Both the position numbers and the translations under genes were made by a program. A stretch of 64,000 bases of DNA from Paraprevotella sp. (GTDB taxonomy: Bacteria; Bacteroidota; Bacteroidia; Bacteroidales; Bacteroidaceae): assembly GCA_017937925.1 (NCBI GenBank), contig JAGBCQ010000012.1, positions 248,001 through 312,000 on the forward strand, in the 5' to 3' direction. Positions 36,404 through 45,597 of the stretch are shown one piece after another. Position 1 is the stretch's first letter; each line of letters opens with the position of its first letter. Below the pieces are notes generated by a model, which saw only the letters and a list, made by a program, of their open reading frames with translations, had not been told where the DNA came from and searched no databases.

Positions 36404-39400
36404 ATGAAACAGTTCAAATTACTTAGGCTCATGGCAGTGATGTTGCTGCTGTCCCTAAAAGCAACGGCGCAAGACGTGAACAAGTTCTACCCGGGCAACG
36501 TGAGTTGCATGAAGGGGTTGTCCATCGACTTGCCACTCTACATGGAGAACACGAACCCCAACATCGTGGCACTGCAGTTTGACATTGTCACTCCGCAAGG
36601 AGCAACGTTGTCCACTTCAAGTTCAGAAAACAAGGTGGATGCCACACGTACAGTGGATCACCGCATCAACATCCGCAAATTGTCAACTTCGGGCGACAAT
36701 CGCTATCGCCTCATTCTGCTCTCGCCCACCAACAAACCTTTCAGGGCCAACAAAGGCATATTGGGAACGGTAAAGATGACGATTGCCGACGCAGCGGCAT
36801 TGGAAGAAGAAGAGACCTATCCGCTTACGGTATCGAGCGTCATCCTCAGCGACTCGTTGGGTAACAACGTGATGACCGCCTATGAAAACGGCTCTTTGAA
36901 CATTGGTGCCAACCCCGACTTCGTGGTGGAAAACGTACGCCTTACCGGCAATACTACCGTCAATCCGAAGGACTCCATTGCTATTACATGGAGCGTCAGA
37001 AACAGCGGTTCGGCAGCCGCCAATGGGGGATTCCGCGAAAGTGTCCATCTGGTTTCTACCACTACCGGCGAACAAATCAATTTGGGAACGGTGTACCACA
37101 ACAATGTGATACTCGCAAGTGGAGCAACACATAATGTGACGTCAAAATTCCTCGTGCCCCGCATTGTGGGATTGGACGGATTGTTCCGCATCAAGGTGAC
37201 ACTCACCCCCAATAGCGATTCAGGTGAGCGCAAGGAATACCAATCCAACAACACCACCCTCAGCAGCGAGTCCGAGAACTACACGATGAACAAAGTGCTG
37301 TACCTCACTCAACGCGATGCCATCACCGAAACTGATGCCTCCAGCCGTTATGCCTACTATGTGGAGCGAAGCGGTAGTCGCGCAGAGGAAATGACATTCC
37401 CCGTCACATTGACAGGAGGTGACTCACGCCTATCACTCAGTGCCAATGAGATTATCCTCAAGAAAAACAGTTATTCGGAATATGTATACCTCTATGTAGC
37501 AGGAAATAATTCTCTTGAGGGGGACGTAAACTTCACCGTCGGCATACCGGCCACTCATAACTATCAGGCATTGGAACGCCCCGGAAAGCTCATTGACGAT
37601 GAAATTCCCGATCTGAAAATTGCACCCTCACAAGAATCAATCACCGAGGGCAGCATCTTCTCTTTTACCGTTACAGCATCTCGCGCTGCAGAGGAAGATG
37701 TGACCATCCGATTGGGCAACAATGCCACCACTCGTTTCGGTATTCCATCGTCTATCATACTGCCGAAAGGAGAATGTTCGGTCGATGTAGAGGTGCAAGC
37801 TTACGATGACAATGATGTACAGGAGGAATATACTTACGTTTTGTTCCATGCATCGGCAGACAACTACGGAAGTGGCGATTGCACCATTGAATTGGTGGAC
37901 AACGACATGCCGCAGTTGACACTGGACATGACACCCGATATCATCAGCGAAAGTGCCGGTCCTCGCGCCATCAGCGCATGTCTGAGACGAGACGTAGCAC
38001 ACTCCGGTTCCAAACTGACGGTGAAAGTCACCACAACCAATGAAAGCCGCTTGTACAGCAACACCAAGACCATCACCATGAACCCGGGTGTACAAGAAGC
38101 GAATTTCTCTTTCGCAGCAGTGGACAATGCCTTGAAGGACGGCGACGAAGACATTACCGTTACAGCTACCGTCTATATTTCTTCCTGCCGTTGCTCAGCC
38201 AACGGCTCATTGGGAGGTATGGTAATCAAAAACGTAACAATTCTAGACAACGATGGTCCTGCCATCACATTGGAAGCTGCCAAGAGCAACATGCTGGAAG
38301 GCAGTACAAACAACAAATTCACGGTGAAACGCAACGACAGTCCGACAAACAGTCTGACCGTAGCGCTCTCCTCTACCGGCAGCGACCTCGTGTTCCCTTC
38401 CACGGTCACCATTCCTGCCGGGCAGACATCGGCTGACTTCTATGTGGAACTGCAACGCAACAGCATACAGGGAGATTCACGCACCATCACCTTCACAGCC
38501 GAAACCAACGGCTACGCCAAAGGTACCTGCTGGGTGATGTCGACCGACCAAACCCTGCCTGATGTTTATGCTTACGGCGTGACTGTAAGCGGTGATGTGT
38601 ACGCCACTCTTGAATCGGACGTATCGCTGACGGTTCGCAACATCGGTTATGACGTACTGCCGGCCAAGACTCCTGTAGTGCTGACTTGTGGGGCGAACAG
38701 AGTCAAGACTGTGCTGTATACAGAAAACGACATCGCCGCAGGAGACGAAGCCACAGTCAGTGGGAAAATAATCCTTTCCGATGCCGCAGGAACATTCAAA
38801 TTGAGCGCTACGGTCAATGACGACCGCGGAGTGAAGGAACTGAACTATTCGGACAACACATCGGAACAGATTGATTTAGTCGTCAATCCGCTCATCAGCG
38901 CCACCAGCGTAAGCACAAACAAAGCTGTATACGCTACCGGAGAGAAGGTGATCATCACCGGAAAGACAACAGGTATGGTCTTCCGTGAGGCAGACATTGA
39001 GGTCTATCTTGTCAATGGCGGCAACAGATATACTGTAAACGGAAAGACAGACAGTAACGGTGAATTTGAAGTGGAGTGGGCTCCTGCCGGCAACGTAGCA
39101 GGTGTGTTCAGCGTAGGTGCGTGTATGCCAAAAGAGAACCTTAAGAAGGAGTACACCAGCATCGGCATCTATGGTTTACGCCGTGCTTCAACAAAATATC
39201 TGACTCATGAGTTTAAAGTTTCTGAGGTGAAGGAAGGATTCATTGATGTTTACAACCACGGTAATGCTAAACTTACTGACATTACTGTCGAGGCCATCGA
39301 TATGCCGGACAATATCACTTGCGAATTTGAAGGACTGGCAACATTGGCTGCCGGTACTACAGGACGCATCGTCTACAGAATGACCGGTCTGGAAGCGTCG

Positions 39401-42400
39401 AAATCGTATGACGCTTGGCAGATTTTCAAGGCGCACATTACCTCGGCCGAGGGAGCTGTGCTTGATGTTCCTCTCCATTATGCTGTATACAAGAGTATCC
39501 CACAACTTAAGGCAAGCACAAATACCATCAACACCACCATGATAATGGACACTGTGCGTTACCATGAGTTCACCATCCGCAACGAAGGACTGCTGGAAAC
39601 CGGTGCAATCAATGTGGACTTGGGCGACATCTACTGGTTGTCTACTGCCACGCCCCAAAAGATGGCTTCGCTCAAAACCGGCGAAGAGGCTACGGTAGTA
39701 CTGCAATTTAAACCAGACGAACGTACCCCGCTGAACAGCATCTACACCGGTAACATCTATTTGGCGTGTGAGAACGGCGGTGGAGTATCGGTCAATCTGA
39801 AAGTGGAATGTGTATCTGATAAAACCGGAACATTGGTGATTGACGTATGGGATGAGTTTACCGCCAACACTCCTAAAGCGCCTCATGTAGAAGGAGCTAC
39901 GGTAAACTTATTGCATCCTGTAACACAGAAACTGATGCGTCAATATGTGACAGGTGCCGACGGACTTGCCACGTTCGACGAACTGCCTGAAGGAAAGTAC
40001 CTCGTAAAGGTGACACACCCGAAACACTCATCATGGTCGCAGAACATCATCGTGAGTCCGGGACGCGAGACACGTCAACGCGCTTTCATACAGTATAGCG
40101 CTGTGACAATCAAGATGGAGTATGTGAAGACTGAGATTGAGGACGAGTACGACATCGTGACTACGGTGACATACGAAACTCACGTTCCTAAACCGGTCGT
40201 ACTGTTAGACATACCTAAGAAACTCATTCTTGACTCGATTCAGACTCCTTATGTATTCTATGCTACAATGACAAATGTGGGCTTGATTACAGCGAAAGAC
40301 GCAACTTTCGAAATGAATGGAGAGCATAACGGATATATGTTTACGCCGCTCATCGAAGGTCCATGGCAGATTCTGCCTAAACAGTCGATTGTTATTCCTG
40401 TGGAAATCACAAAAATTGGTGATGTAGCAGAAGTAAGCCCCAACCTGGCCCGTGTTAAGAAACGCGCAAGTGCTTTTGAATGCGGAAAAGAGGCTTTGGG
40501 TAACTTCTTCCATGATTGTGGTGCAAGCGGCGGACCTCTCTCTAGCAACCATATAAAAGCTTCGATGCAGACCAGCGACGCTTGCAATTATATGTCTAGC
40601 GGTGGAGGTGGAGGTAGCAGTGATGACACTACAGCCGGTGCGCCTTCAGGAGGAGGTGATGGGTCGTCAATGCAATCCAGTAGTGGTGGTAACACTTCTT
40701 CAGGAGGCAATTTCAGTTATGTTTCTTGCGACCCTGACCTCAAATGCTGCGGCGAGGATTATATTGATGAGCTCACCGGCATCAGTGGCGGTAAGGATGC
40801 AGCAAAAGCTATTCCCGGTCTTCTTCCGCCATGTTCAAAGGCTCATTGTATGCAACATGTCAAAAGCGCAATGAAACGCATAGTGCTCAGGAATTCAAGT
40901 GAGGCAGTGGAAGTGGACTGGGAGGCACTTGACAGTTTGGATTTGTCTGAACAAATGAAAGTGTATCGTTCAATGACAGAATTCCTGAATGGGGTATATG
41001 CCGACGACAGAGAGGCAAAACCTGTAACATCGGACATGGTGGAGGAAATTAAGCACAATTTATCCTTGCCTGACGGACAGCCTTCATATCTCAAAGCGGC
41101 ATACATCGCTATGGCTCCGGCTATAGATTACTCTTATCACTCAAAACTATATGTACACCACGTTCTTGGCAGTTGGGATTTGCCAACTTGCGAATATGAA
41201 GAGATAAAGAAATTGGTGGAAACCATACGAATGAATGTGAACCTCAGCGATGACGAGATGCAGGGAATGAAGCCTGCAGCCTTGACTGATGAGCAGTATG
41301 AGGCGCTGTTGGTGCGCCTGGAAGGGGATGTGCTTGACTATGACTTCCTTGACGAATGTGCACAGCGCATGAGCAAGGACGTGATGGCGGCACAGCGAAA
41401 AGGCTATGCGAGTCTGGACGAAATGACAAAAACGGAGGCTGACAAGGCTGTGGAACAGATGCAGGATGGAGTGAACTCTGTTTGTGCAACGGTGAAATTG
41501 GAAATCGGCCAGCGCATGACCATGACGCGTGAGGCAGTGCGAGGCATCCTGACAGTAGAAAACGGCTCTACATCGGCGGCAATGAGAAATATTCGCCTCA
41601 ACTTCGTGGTAACCGACCCATACGGCAATGTTGCCACATCGCGCATCATGGAAATCCACACAGAGAGCAAGACCGGATTTACCGGAGCAGACGACTACGA
41701 AAGCGGATGGGATTTGGCTGCCGGCGCCAAGGGCGTGGCAAACTTCCTGTTCATCCCGACGAAGTATGCCGCTCCAACAGTGCCGTTGCAGTATACGTTT
41801 GCCGGAACCATCACGTTCATTGACCCGTTCACCGGATTGGAGATGACTCGTGAGTTGGAAACTGAGCGCCTGACAGTGAATCCAAGTCCGAACCTTGAAT
41901 TGGTTTACTTCATGCAACGTGACATTCTCGGTGACGACCCATTAACAGAAGAGGTGGAACCAATGGTGCCATCGCAGTTCTCACTTCTGATCAACAACCA
42001 CGGTTATGGCGATGCTACAAAAGTGAAGATGGTAACCCAACAACCTAAAATTGTTGAAAACGAAAAGGGACTTCTCGTTGACTTTGAAATCCTGAGTTCA
42101 CAACTGAACGGTGGAGAGAAAACATTGGCAATGGGTACAGCAGTAGCTACCGACTTCGGTACCATCCCCGCTCAATCGCACGTTTATGCTCAGTGGTGGA
42201 TGACCAGTACGCTGACGGGACACTTCACCAGTTACGATGTCAAGGCCAACCATGTAACCTCATTTGATAATCCCGACTTGTCGTTGCTCGATTCTGTACA
42301 CATCCATGAACTGATTCATCAAGTGGAAATTCCGGGTGCGAACACCACCCCACCGCTCATCGGTTTCATGGCAAACGACACAGAAGATACCTATGACTAC

Positions 42401-44215
42401 CCCGACAAACTATATATGTCAAACGGAACAGTGCACGACATCTACGAGGCAGAGAGTGTGTCTTTGAAGATGAACAGTTCAACTGAATATGTGCTCACCG
42501 TAGGTAGCAGTGCGACAGGATGGAATTATGGCAACATTGCCGACCCTACCGGCGGACGTAGAAAACTGCAAAGCGTGGTGCGCAAGAGCGACGGCGCCAA
42601 CATCCCACTCGCCAATTTCTGGCTGACGGACAGAACATTGGTGGACAAGGGAGAACCGGTATACGAGAACCTGTTGCACTTTGCAGACTCTATGTCCATC
42701 CATGGCGAAACTTACACGTTGACATTCGAGGAACGACCGGCTATGGAACTCGAAGTCAGGGAGTACTCCGGTATCAATCAGGAAACCACATTCATTCGTG
42801 AGAAGATAGACACTGTGACTGTGGCGTTCAATAAACCTATTGACGAAGCAACATTTACTATTGACGACCTTTCATTGATGTTCGAAGGCGAATACCAAGA
42901 CCTTTCAACTGTAGAAATCGTCAGAGTGAACGACCAGACCTACAAGATTGCCATCGGACAACTAACCGACTTAGACGGATTATACAGCCTGACCGTACAA
43001 ACAACTACCATCAACGATACCGAAGGATTCTACGGAACTGCTAGCAAGATGGCAAGTTGGATTCAAGTAAGCGATGGTATGGCTAACCTCACTATGGAAG
43101 TTTCTCCTGAAGGTGCCGGTATCGTCACTCCGGGCAACAGCAAGCAACCATTCGATGGTGATGTGGCTTTGACTGCTACTCCTAACGAGGGATACAAGTT
43201 CTTGCAGTGGGTATGTGAAGAAGAGATTCTCAGCGAAGAACCGAACTACACCTTCCACATGTACGGCAAGAAGACGGTAAAAGCTGTATTCTCTCCTATA
43301 TTATATAATGTAACCATCAACTGCGACGAGGAACGCGGTACCGTGACAGGTGGAAGTACCGGCCCATACGGATACAACGAGGTATTGACGCTCAAGGCTA
43401 CTGCCAACAGCGGTTACTTCTTCGCCGGGTGGAAGAAGGATGATGTTATCATCTCTTACGACGAAGAAATTATAGTGACCATCGCAAGCGAAGTGACTTA
43501 CACCGCATGCTTTGAACCTCTTGAATTGGTGACAGTTACGCTGGACGAGAACGCATCAGACAACACCTCCATCTTTGAGAATACTTACGGAAAACGTTAT
43601 GAAATCACGCTCAACCGTAAACTCAGCGCATGGCAGTGGAACACCTTCTGCGTACCGTTTGATATCTCCGAACAACAGATCAACAAGACTTGGGGCTATG
43701 CCACCAGCATTGTGGAACTGACTGAAGTGAAGAATGGAACATTGATCTTTGACGGTGTATACAACATCAAGGCAGGTGTGCCCTACCTCATCAAACCGGA
43801 ACGCACTGTCACGGCACCATCGTTCACGTTCAACAACGATATCAACGTGAGCCTGACACCGCGCGAAGAACAAATCTCGATGGACGGATATGACTACGTA
43901 GGTATCTACTCGCCACATGCATGGAGCAACATCCGTAGCGAGTACTACTACGGAGTGAAGGCGGGCAACATCATCAAGGCGAAGCCGACCACTGCCCCAC
44001 TCAAGGGAATGAGAGGCTATTTCCTTGTGCCCGAAGGTATGCCGGTGAATATCCGCATCTTTGAAGATATTACCGACATGGGCGACAGCATTGATGAGCA
44101 ACCCATTGAAGATATACGAATTTACAACATGCTGGGTATCTACCTCGGAAACGATGTGGAGCGACTCGCACCCGGTATTTATATTATTAACGGAGAAAAG
44201 ACTATTATCAGATGA
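36404..44215 (+). CDS. Giant secreted adhesin-like multidomain protein
   Basis: This 2603-residue protein has a signal peptide ending 'LKATAQ'. Residues about 25-170 look cohesin-like ('G..IDLPLYMENTNPNIVALQFDIVTPQG ... GILGTVKMTIAD ... GSLNIG'). CARDB-like domains follow at about 172-300 and 722-830. Three or four Calx-beta repeats lie at about 385-720, each ending 'VDND' or 'LDND'. A SpaA/CarboxypepD-like domain is at about 1141-1220, a Gly/Ser linker at about 1397-1440 followed by Cys-containing 'CDPDLKCCGEDY', and a helical region to about 1640. Two InlB B-type (Listeria-Bacteroides) repeats are at about 2225-2370 ('GYKFLQWVCEEE', 'GYFFAGWKKDD'), and the tail ends 'GIYIINGEKTIIR'. No catalytic domain is recognised. 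It is probably a surface adhesin or scaffold co-expressed with the preceding LRR protein. Confidence 0.8.
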   Translation: MKQFKLLRLMAVMLLLSLKATAQDVNKFYPGNVSCMKGLSIDLPLYMENTNPNIVALQFDIVTPQGATLSTSSSENKVDATRTVDHRINIRKLSTSGDNRYRLILLSPTNKPFRANKGILGTVKMTIADAAALEEEETYPLTVSSVILSDSLGNNVMTAYENGSLNIGANPDFVVENVRLTGNTTVNPKDSIAITWSVRNSGSAAANGGFRESVHLVSTTTGEQINLGTVYHNNVILASGATHNVTSKFLVPRIVGLDGLFRIKVTLTPNSDSGERKEYQSNNTTLSSESENYTMNKVLYLTQRDAITETDASSRYAYYVERSGSRAEEMTFPVTLTGGDSRLSLSANEIILKKNSYSEYVYLYVAGNNSLEGDVNFTVGIPATHNYQALERPGKLIDDEIPDLKIAPSQESITEGSIFSFTVTASRAAEEDVTIRLGNNATTRFGIPSSIILPKGECSVDVEVQAYDDNDVQEEYTYVLFHASADNYGSGDCTIELVDNDMPQLTLDMTPDIISESAGPRAISACLRRDVAHSGSKLTVKVTTTNESRLYSNTKTITMNPGVQEANFSFAAVDNALKDGDEDITVTATVYISSCRCSANGSLGGMVIKNVTILDNDGPAITLEAAKSNMLEGSTNNKFTVKRNDSPTNSLTVALSSTGSDLVFPSTVTIPAGQTSADFYVELQRNSIQGDSRTITFTAETNGYAKGTCWVMSTDQTLPDVYAYGVTVSGDVYATLESDVSLTVRNIGYDVLPAKTPVVLTCGANRVKTVLYTENDIAAGDEATVSGKIILSDAAGTFKLSATVNDDRGVKELNYSDNTSEQIDLVVNPLISATSVSTNKAVYATGEKVIITGKTTGMVFREADIEVYLVNGGNRYTVNGKTDSNGEFEVEWAPAGNVAGVFSVGACMPKENLKKEYTSIGIYGLRRASTKYLTHEFKVSEVKEGFIDVYNHGNAKLTDITVEAIDMPDNITCEFEGLATLAAGTTGRIVYRMTGLEASKSYDAWQIFKAHITSAEGAVLDVPLHYAVYKSIPQLKASTNTINTTMIMDTVRYHEFTIRNEGLLETGAINVDLGDIYWLSTATPQKMASLKTGEEATVVLQFKPDERTPLNSIYTGNIYLACENGGGVSVNLKVECVSDKTGTLVIDVWDEFTANTPKAPHVEGATVNLLHPVTQKLMRQYVTGADGLATFDELPEGKYLVKVTHPKHSSWSQNIIVSPGRETRQRAFIQYSAVTIKMEYVKTEIEDEYDIVTTVTYETHVPKPVVLLDIPKKLILDSIQTPYVFYATMTNVGLITAKDATFEMNGEHNGYMFTPLIEGPWQILPKQSIVIPVEITKIGDVAEVSPNLARVKKRASAFECGKEALGNFFHDCGASGGPLSSNHIKASMQTSDACNYMSSGGGGGSSDDTTAGAPSGGGDGSSMQSSSGGNTSSGGNFSYVSCDPDLKCCGEDYIDELTGISGGKDAAKAIPGLLPPCSKAHCMQHVKSAMKRIVLRNSSEAVEVDWEALDSLDLSEQMKVYRSMTEFLNGVYADDREAKPVTSDMVEEIKHNLSLPDGQPSYLKAAYIAMAPAIDYSYHSKLYVHHVLGSWDLPTCEYEEIKKLVETIRMNVNLSDDEMQGMKPAALTDEQYEALLVRLEGDVLDYDFLDECAQRMSKDVMAAQRKGYASLDEMTKTEADKAVEQMQDGVNSVCATVKLEIGQRMTMTREAVRGILTVENGSTSAAMRNIRLNFVVTDPYGNVATSRIMEIHTESKTGFTGADDYESGWDLAAGAKGVANFLFIPTKYAAPTVPLQYTFAGTITFIDPFTGLEMTRELETERLTVNPSPNLELVYFMQRDILGDDPLTEEVEPMVPSQFSLLINNHGYGDATKVKMVTQQPKIVENEKGLLVDFEILSSQLNGGEKTLAMGTAVATDFGTIPAQSHVYAQWWMTSTLTGHFTSYDVKANHVTSFDNPDLSLLDSVHIHELIHQVEIPGANTTPPLIGFMANDTEDTYDYPDKLYMSNGTVHDIYEAESVSLKMNSSTEYVLTVGSSATGWNYGNIADPTGGRRKLQSVVRKSDGANIPLANFWLTDRTLVDKGEPVYENLLHFADSMSIHGETYTLTFEERPAMELEVREYSGINQETTFIREKIDTVTVAFNKPIDEATFTIDDLSLMFEGEYQDLSTVEIVRVNDQTYKIAIGQLTDLDGLYSLTVQTTTINDTEGFYGTASKMASWIQVSDGMANLTMEVSPEGAGIVTPGNSKQPFDGDVALTATPNEGYKFLQWVCEEEILSEEPNYTFHMYGKKTVKAVFSPILYNVTINCDEERGTVTGGSTGPYGYNEVLTLKATANSGYFFAGWKKDDVIISYDEEIIVTIASEVTYTACFEPLELVTVTLDENASDNTSIFENTYGKRYEITLNRKLSAWQWNTFCVPFDISEQQINKTWGYATSIVELTEVKNGTLIFDGVYNIKAGVPYLIKPERTVTAPSFTFNNDINVSLTPREEQISMDGYDYVGIYSPHAWSNIRSEYYYGVKAGNIIKAKPTTAPLKGMRGYFLVPEGMPVNIRIFEDITDMGDSIDEQPIEDIRIYNMLGIYLGNDVERLAPGIYIINGEKTIIR

Positions 44216-44376
44216 AAAAGAAAGAATATATAATACCGCAAATAGTTGTCATGGAGATGGCGGACGACATCATGGTGCTTTCCGCATCGGATATCCCCGT
44301 TGGTGAGAATCCGGACCCCGGATATGAGGAAGACCCCAATGCGATAAATAAAGACATGAATTGGGAGTTATGGTAA
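44212..44376 (+). CDS. Small acidic peptide of the KKEY..P/LW family, second copy
   Basis: This 54-residue peptide starts at an ATGA overlap with the giant gene's stop codon, which implies translational coupling. It begins MKKKEYIIPQ, has a hydrophobic middle with Met and Ser residues, then an acidic 'DPGYEEDPNAI' stretch, and ends in 'NWELW'. It aligns with the peptide at 11833-12015 through KKEY, Pro, 'PG..E', 'NA' and final LW, although the preceding genes are different. There is no secretion signal. A terminator follows 17 bases after the stop, so the operon ends here. The function is unknown. Confidence 0.8.
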   Translation: MKKKEYIIPQIVVMEMADDIMVLSASDIPVGENPDPGYEEDPNAINKDMNWELW

Positions 44377-44393
44377 AACCATCATATAATCAT

Positions 44394-44427
44394 AAAAAGC
44401 TGCGTTCCGAAGGACGCAGCTTTTTTA
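44394..44427 (+). terminator. Terminator of the giant surface operon
   Basis: AAAAGCTGCGT and a matching ACGCAGCTTTT pair across a short TCCGAAGG loop, followed by TTTTTT. A strong intrinsic terminator. Confidence 0.85.
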
Positions 44428-44468
44428 TATATGGAGTGCCATAAGTAATTGGCACCTTTTCTCGTTGG

Positions 44469-45464
44469 TCATCGTTGTTCGTATCTGTCGAGAGCCTCGC
44501 TCATCAATGCCCTGCCCTTTTCTGCTATTTCCTGCGCTTTGGCATAATCGGCAATCTCGCCATAGGCATCGAAAGACATCTGTACCAAGATATCTGGCGG
44601 ACAAAGTTGTAACATCAGTTCCGTGTTTCGATGGTTCTGCAAACTGAAAGTGCGGTCCAACAAATCGTAATAGGTGTCACCATAGTCCAAAGCCGTATCT
44701 TCATCGTATAATTTCTGATAACCGACAATATCTTTTACCAACGACAAGCCGTGACTCCCGACATACTTCAAACGCTCAACCAATCCCAATTCGTTCTTCC
44801 CACGAATTTCCTCTATGAGTTCCTTCATCTCTAAGCGTTTGGCTATATGGAAACGCTCGTCCTCTCGCTGAGCCCGATGCTCACTCTCCAAGATAGCCTT
44901 TATTTCTGCCACATTCACATCGTTGACATCAAATGCAATCAGAATATCATCGGAATGGCGCTCCACTTTATCTACCGGCAAACAATTGACTATGCCTCCG
45001 TCTATCAACGTGGACAATCCGTATTTGACAGGACGTAACAAAGAAGGAATGGATATGGACGCTCTAATAGCGGTAAAAAGTTTTCCACGCTCGAAGAGCA
45101 CTTCTTCACCGGTATATAAATCAGTGGCAACGGCACGATATGGTATCGGCAAATCTTCGATATTCACATCCGGGACAATTTCCATTATGGCATGGATTAT
45201 CTTCTCACCTTTTACAAAATGATTCTTACCGATAGAAAGGTCCATCAACGAGAATACCTTCCACGTGTCCAATGAATACAACCATTCTTTGAAATCCGCC
45301 AACCTACCGGCAGCATATATACCACCGACCAAAGAACCTATAGACGAACCGGCGACCGACGTAATCCGATAACCTCTCGCCTCCAGTTCCTCTATGGCTC
45401 CGATATAGGCGAACCCTCTCGGTCCCCCACTTGACAATGCCAATGCCACATCTTTCTTCTTCAT
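44469..45464 (-). CDS. Patatin-like phospholipase
   Basis: This 331-residue protein of the patatin/RssA class has the oxyanion loop 'SSGGPRGFAYIGAIEEL' (about 11-27), the nucleophile elbow 'GSSIG' (Ser about residue 41) and the catalytic 'DGG' in 'STLIDGGIVNCLPV'. The Ser-Asp dyad is therefore complete, and lipid acyl hydrolase activity is expected. There is no signal peptide, so it is probably cytoplasmic or membrane-associated. The C-terminal 130 residues are helical and charged. It is convergent with the giant operon and separated from the heparinase-like gene by 133 bases. Confidence 0.88.
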   Translation of the reverse strand: MKKKDVALALSSGGPRGFAYIGAIEELEARGYRITSVAGSSIGSLVGGIYAAGRLADFKEWLYSLDTWKVFSLMDLSIGKNHFVKGEKIIHAIMEIVPDVNIEDLPIPYRAVATDLYTGEEVLFERGKLFTAIRASISIPSLLRPVKYGLSTLIDGGIVNCLPVDKVERHSDDILIAFDVNDVNVAEIKAILESEHRAQREDERFHIAKRLEMKELIEEIRGKNELGLVERLKYVGSHGLSLVKDIVGYQKLYDEDTALDYGDTYYDLLDRTFSLQNHRNTELMLQLCPPDILVQMSFDAYGEIADYAKAQEIAEKGRALMSEALDRYEQR

Positions 45465-45483
45465 AATGCGATGTTATCTATAG

Positions 45484-45500
45484 CAAAGGAACAAAAAAAA
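45484..45500 (-). promoter_or_regulatory. Putative promoter of the patatin gene
   Basis: The reverse strand carries a T-run then GTTCCTTTGC, identical over 17 bases to the sequence before the lipoprotein gene at 29253-29269. Both lie about 20 bases before an ATG. Confidence 0.3.
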
Positions 45501-45597
45501 CAGAGATTACCACAGATTCACCTGTTTTTTTAACGGACTTTATAAGACACCAATATTTTTATTATGACATTAACTAAGCGACTTAATTACAGATAAG

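Noticed and set aside
41147-41917. 256-codon reverse frame opposite the giant surface-protein gene
   Set aside because: Shadow frame in a region with clear coding on the forward strand; His/Cys-rich with no motif.
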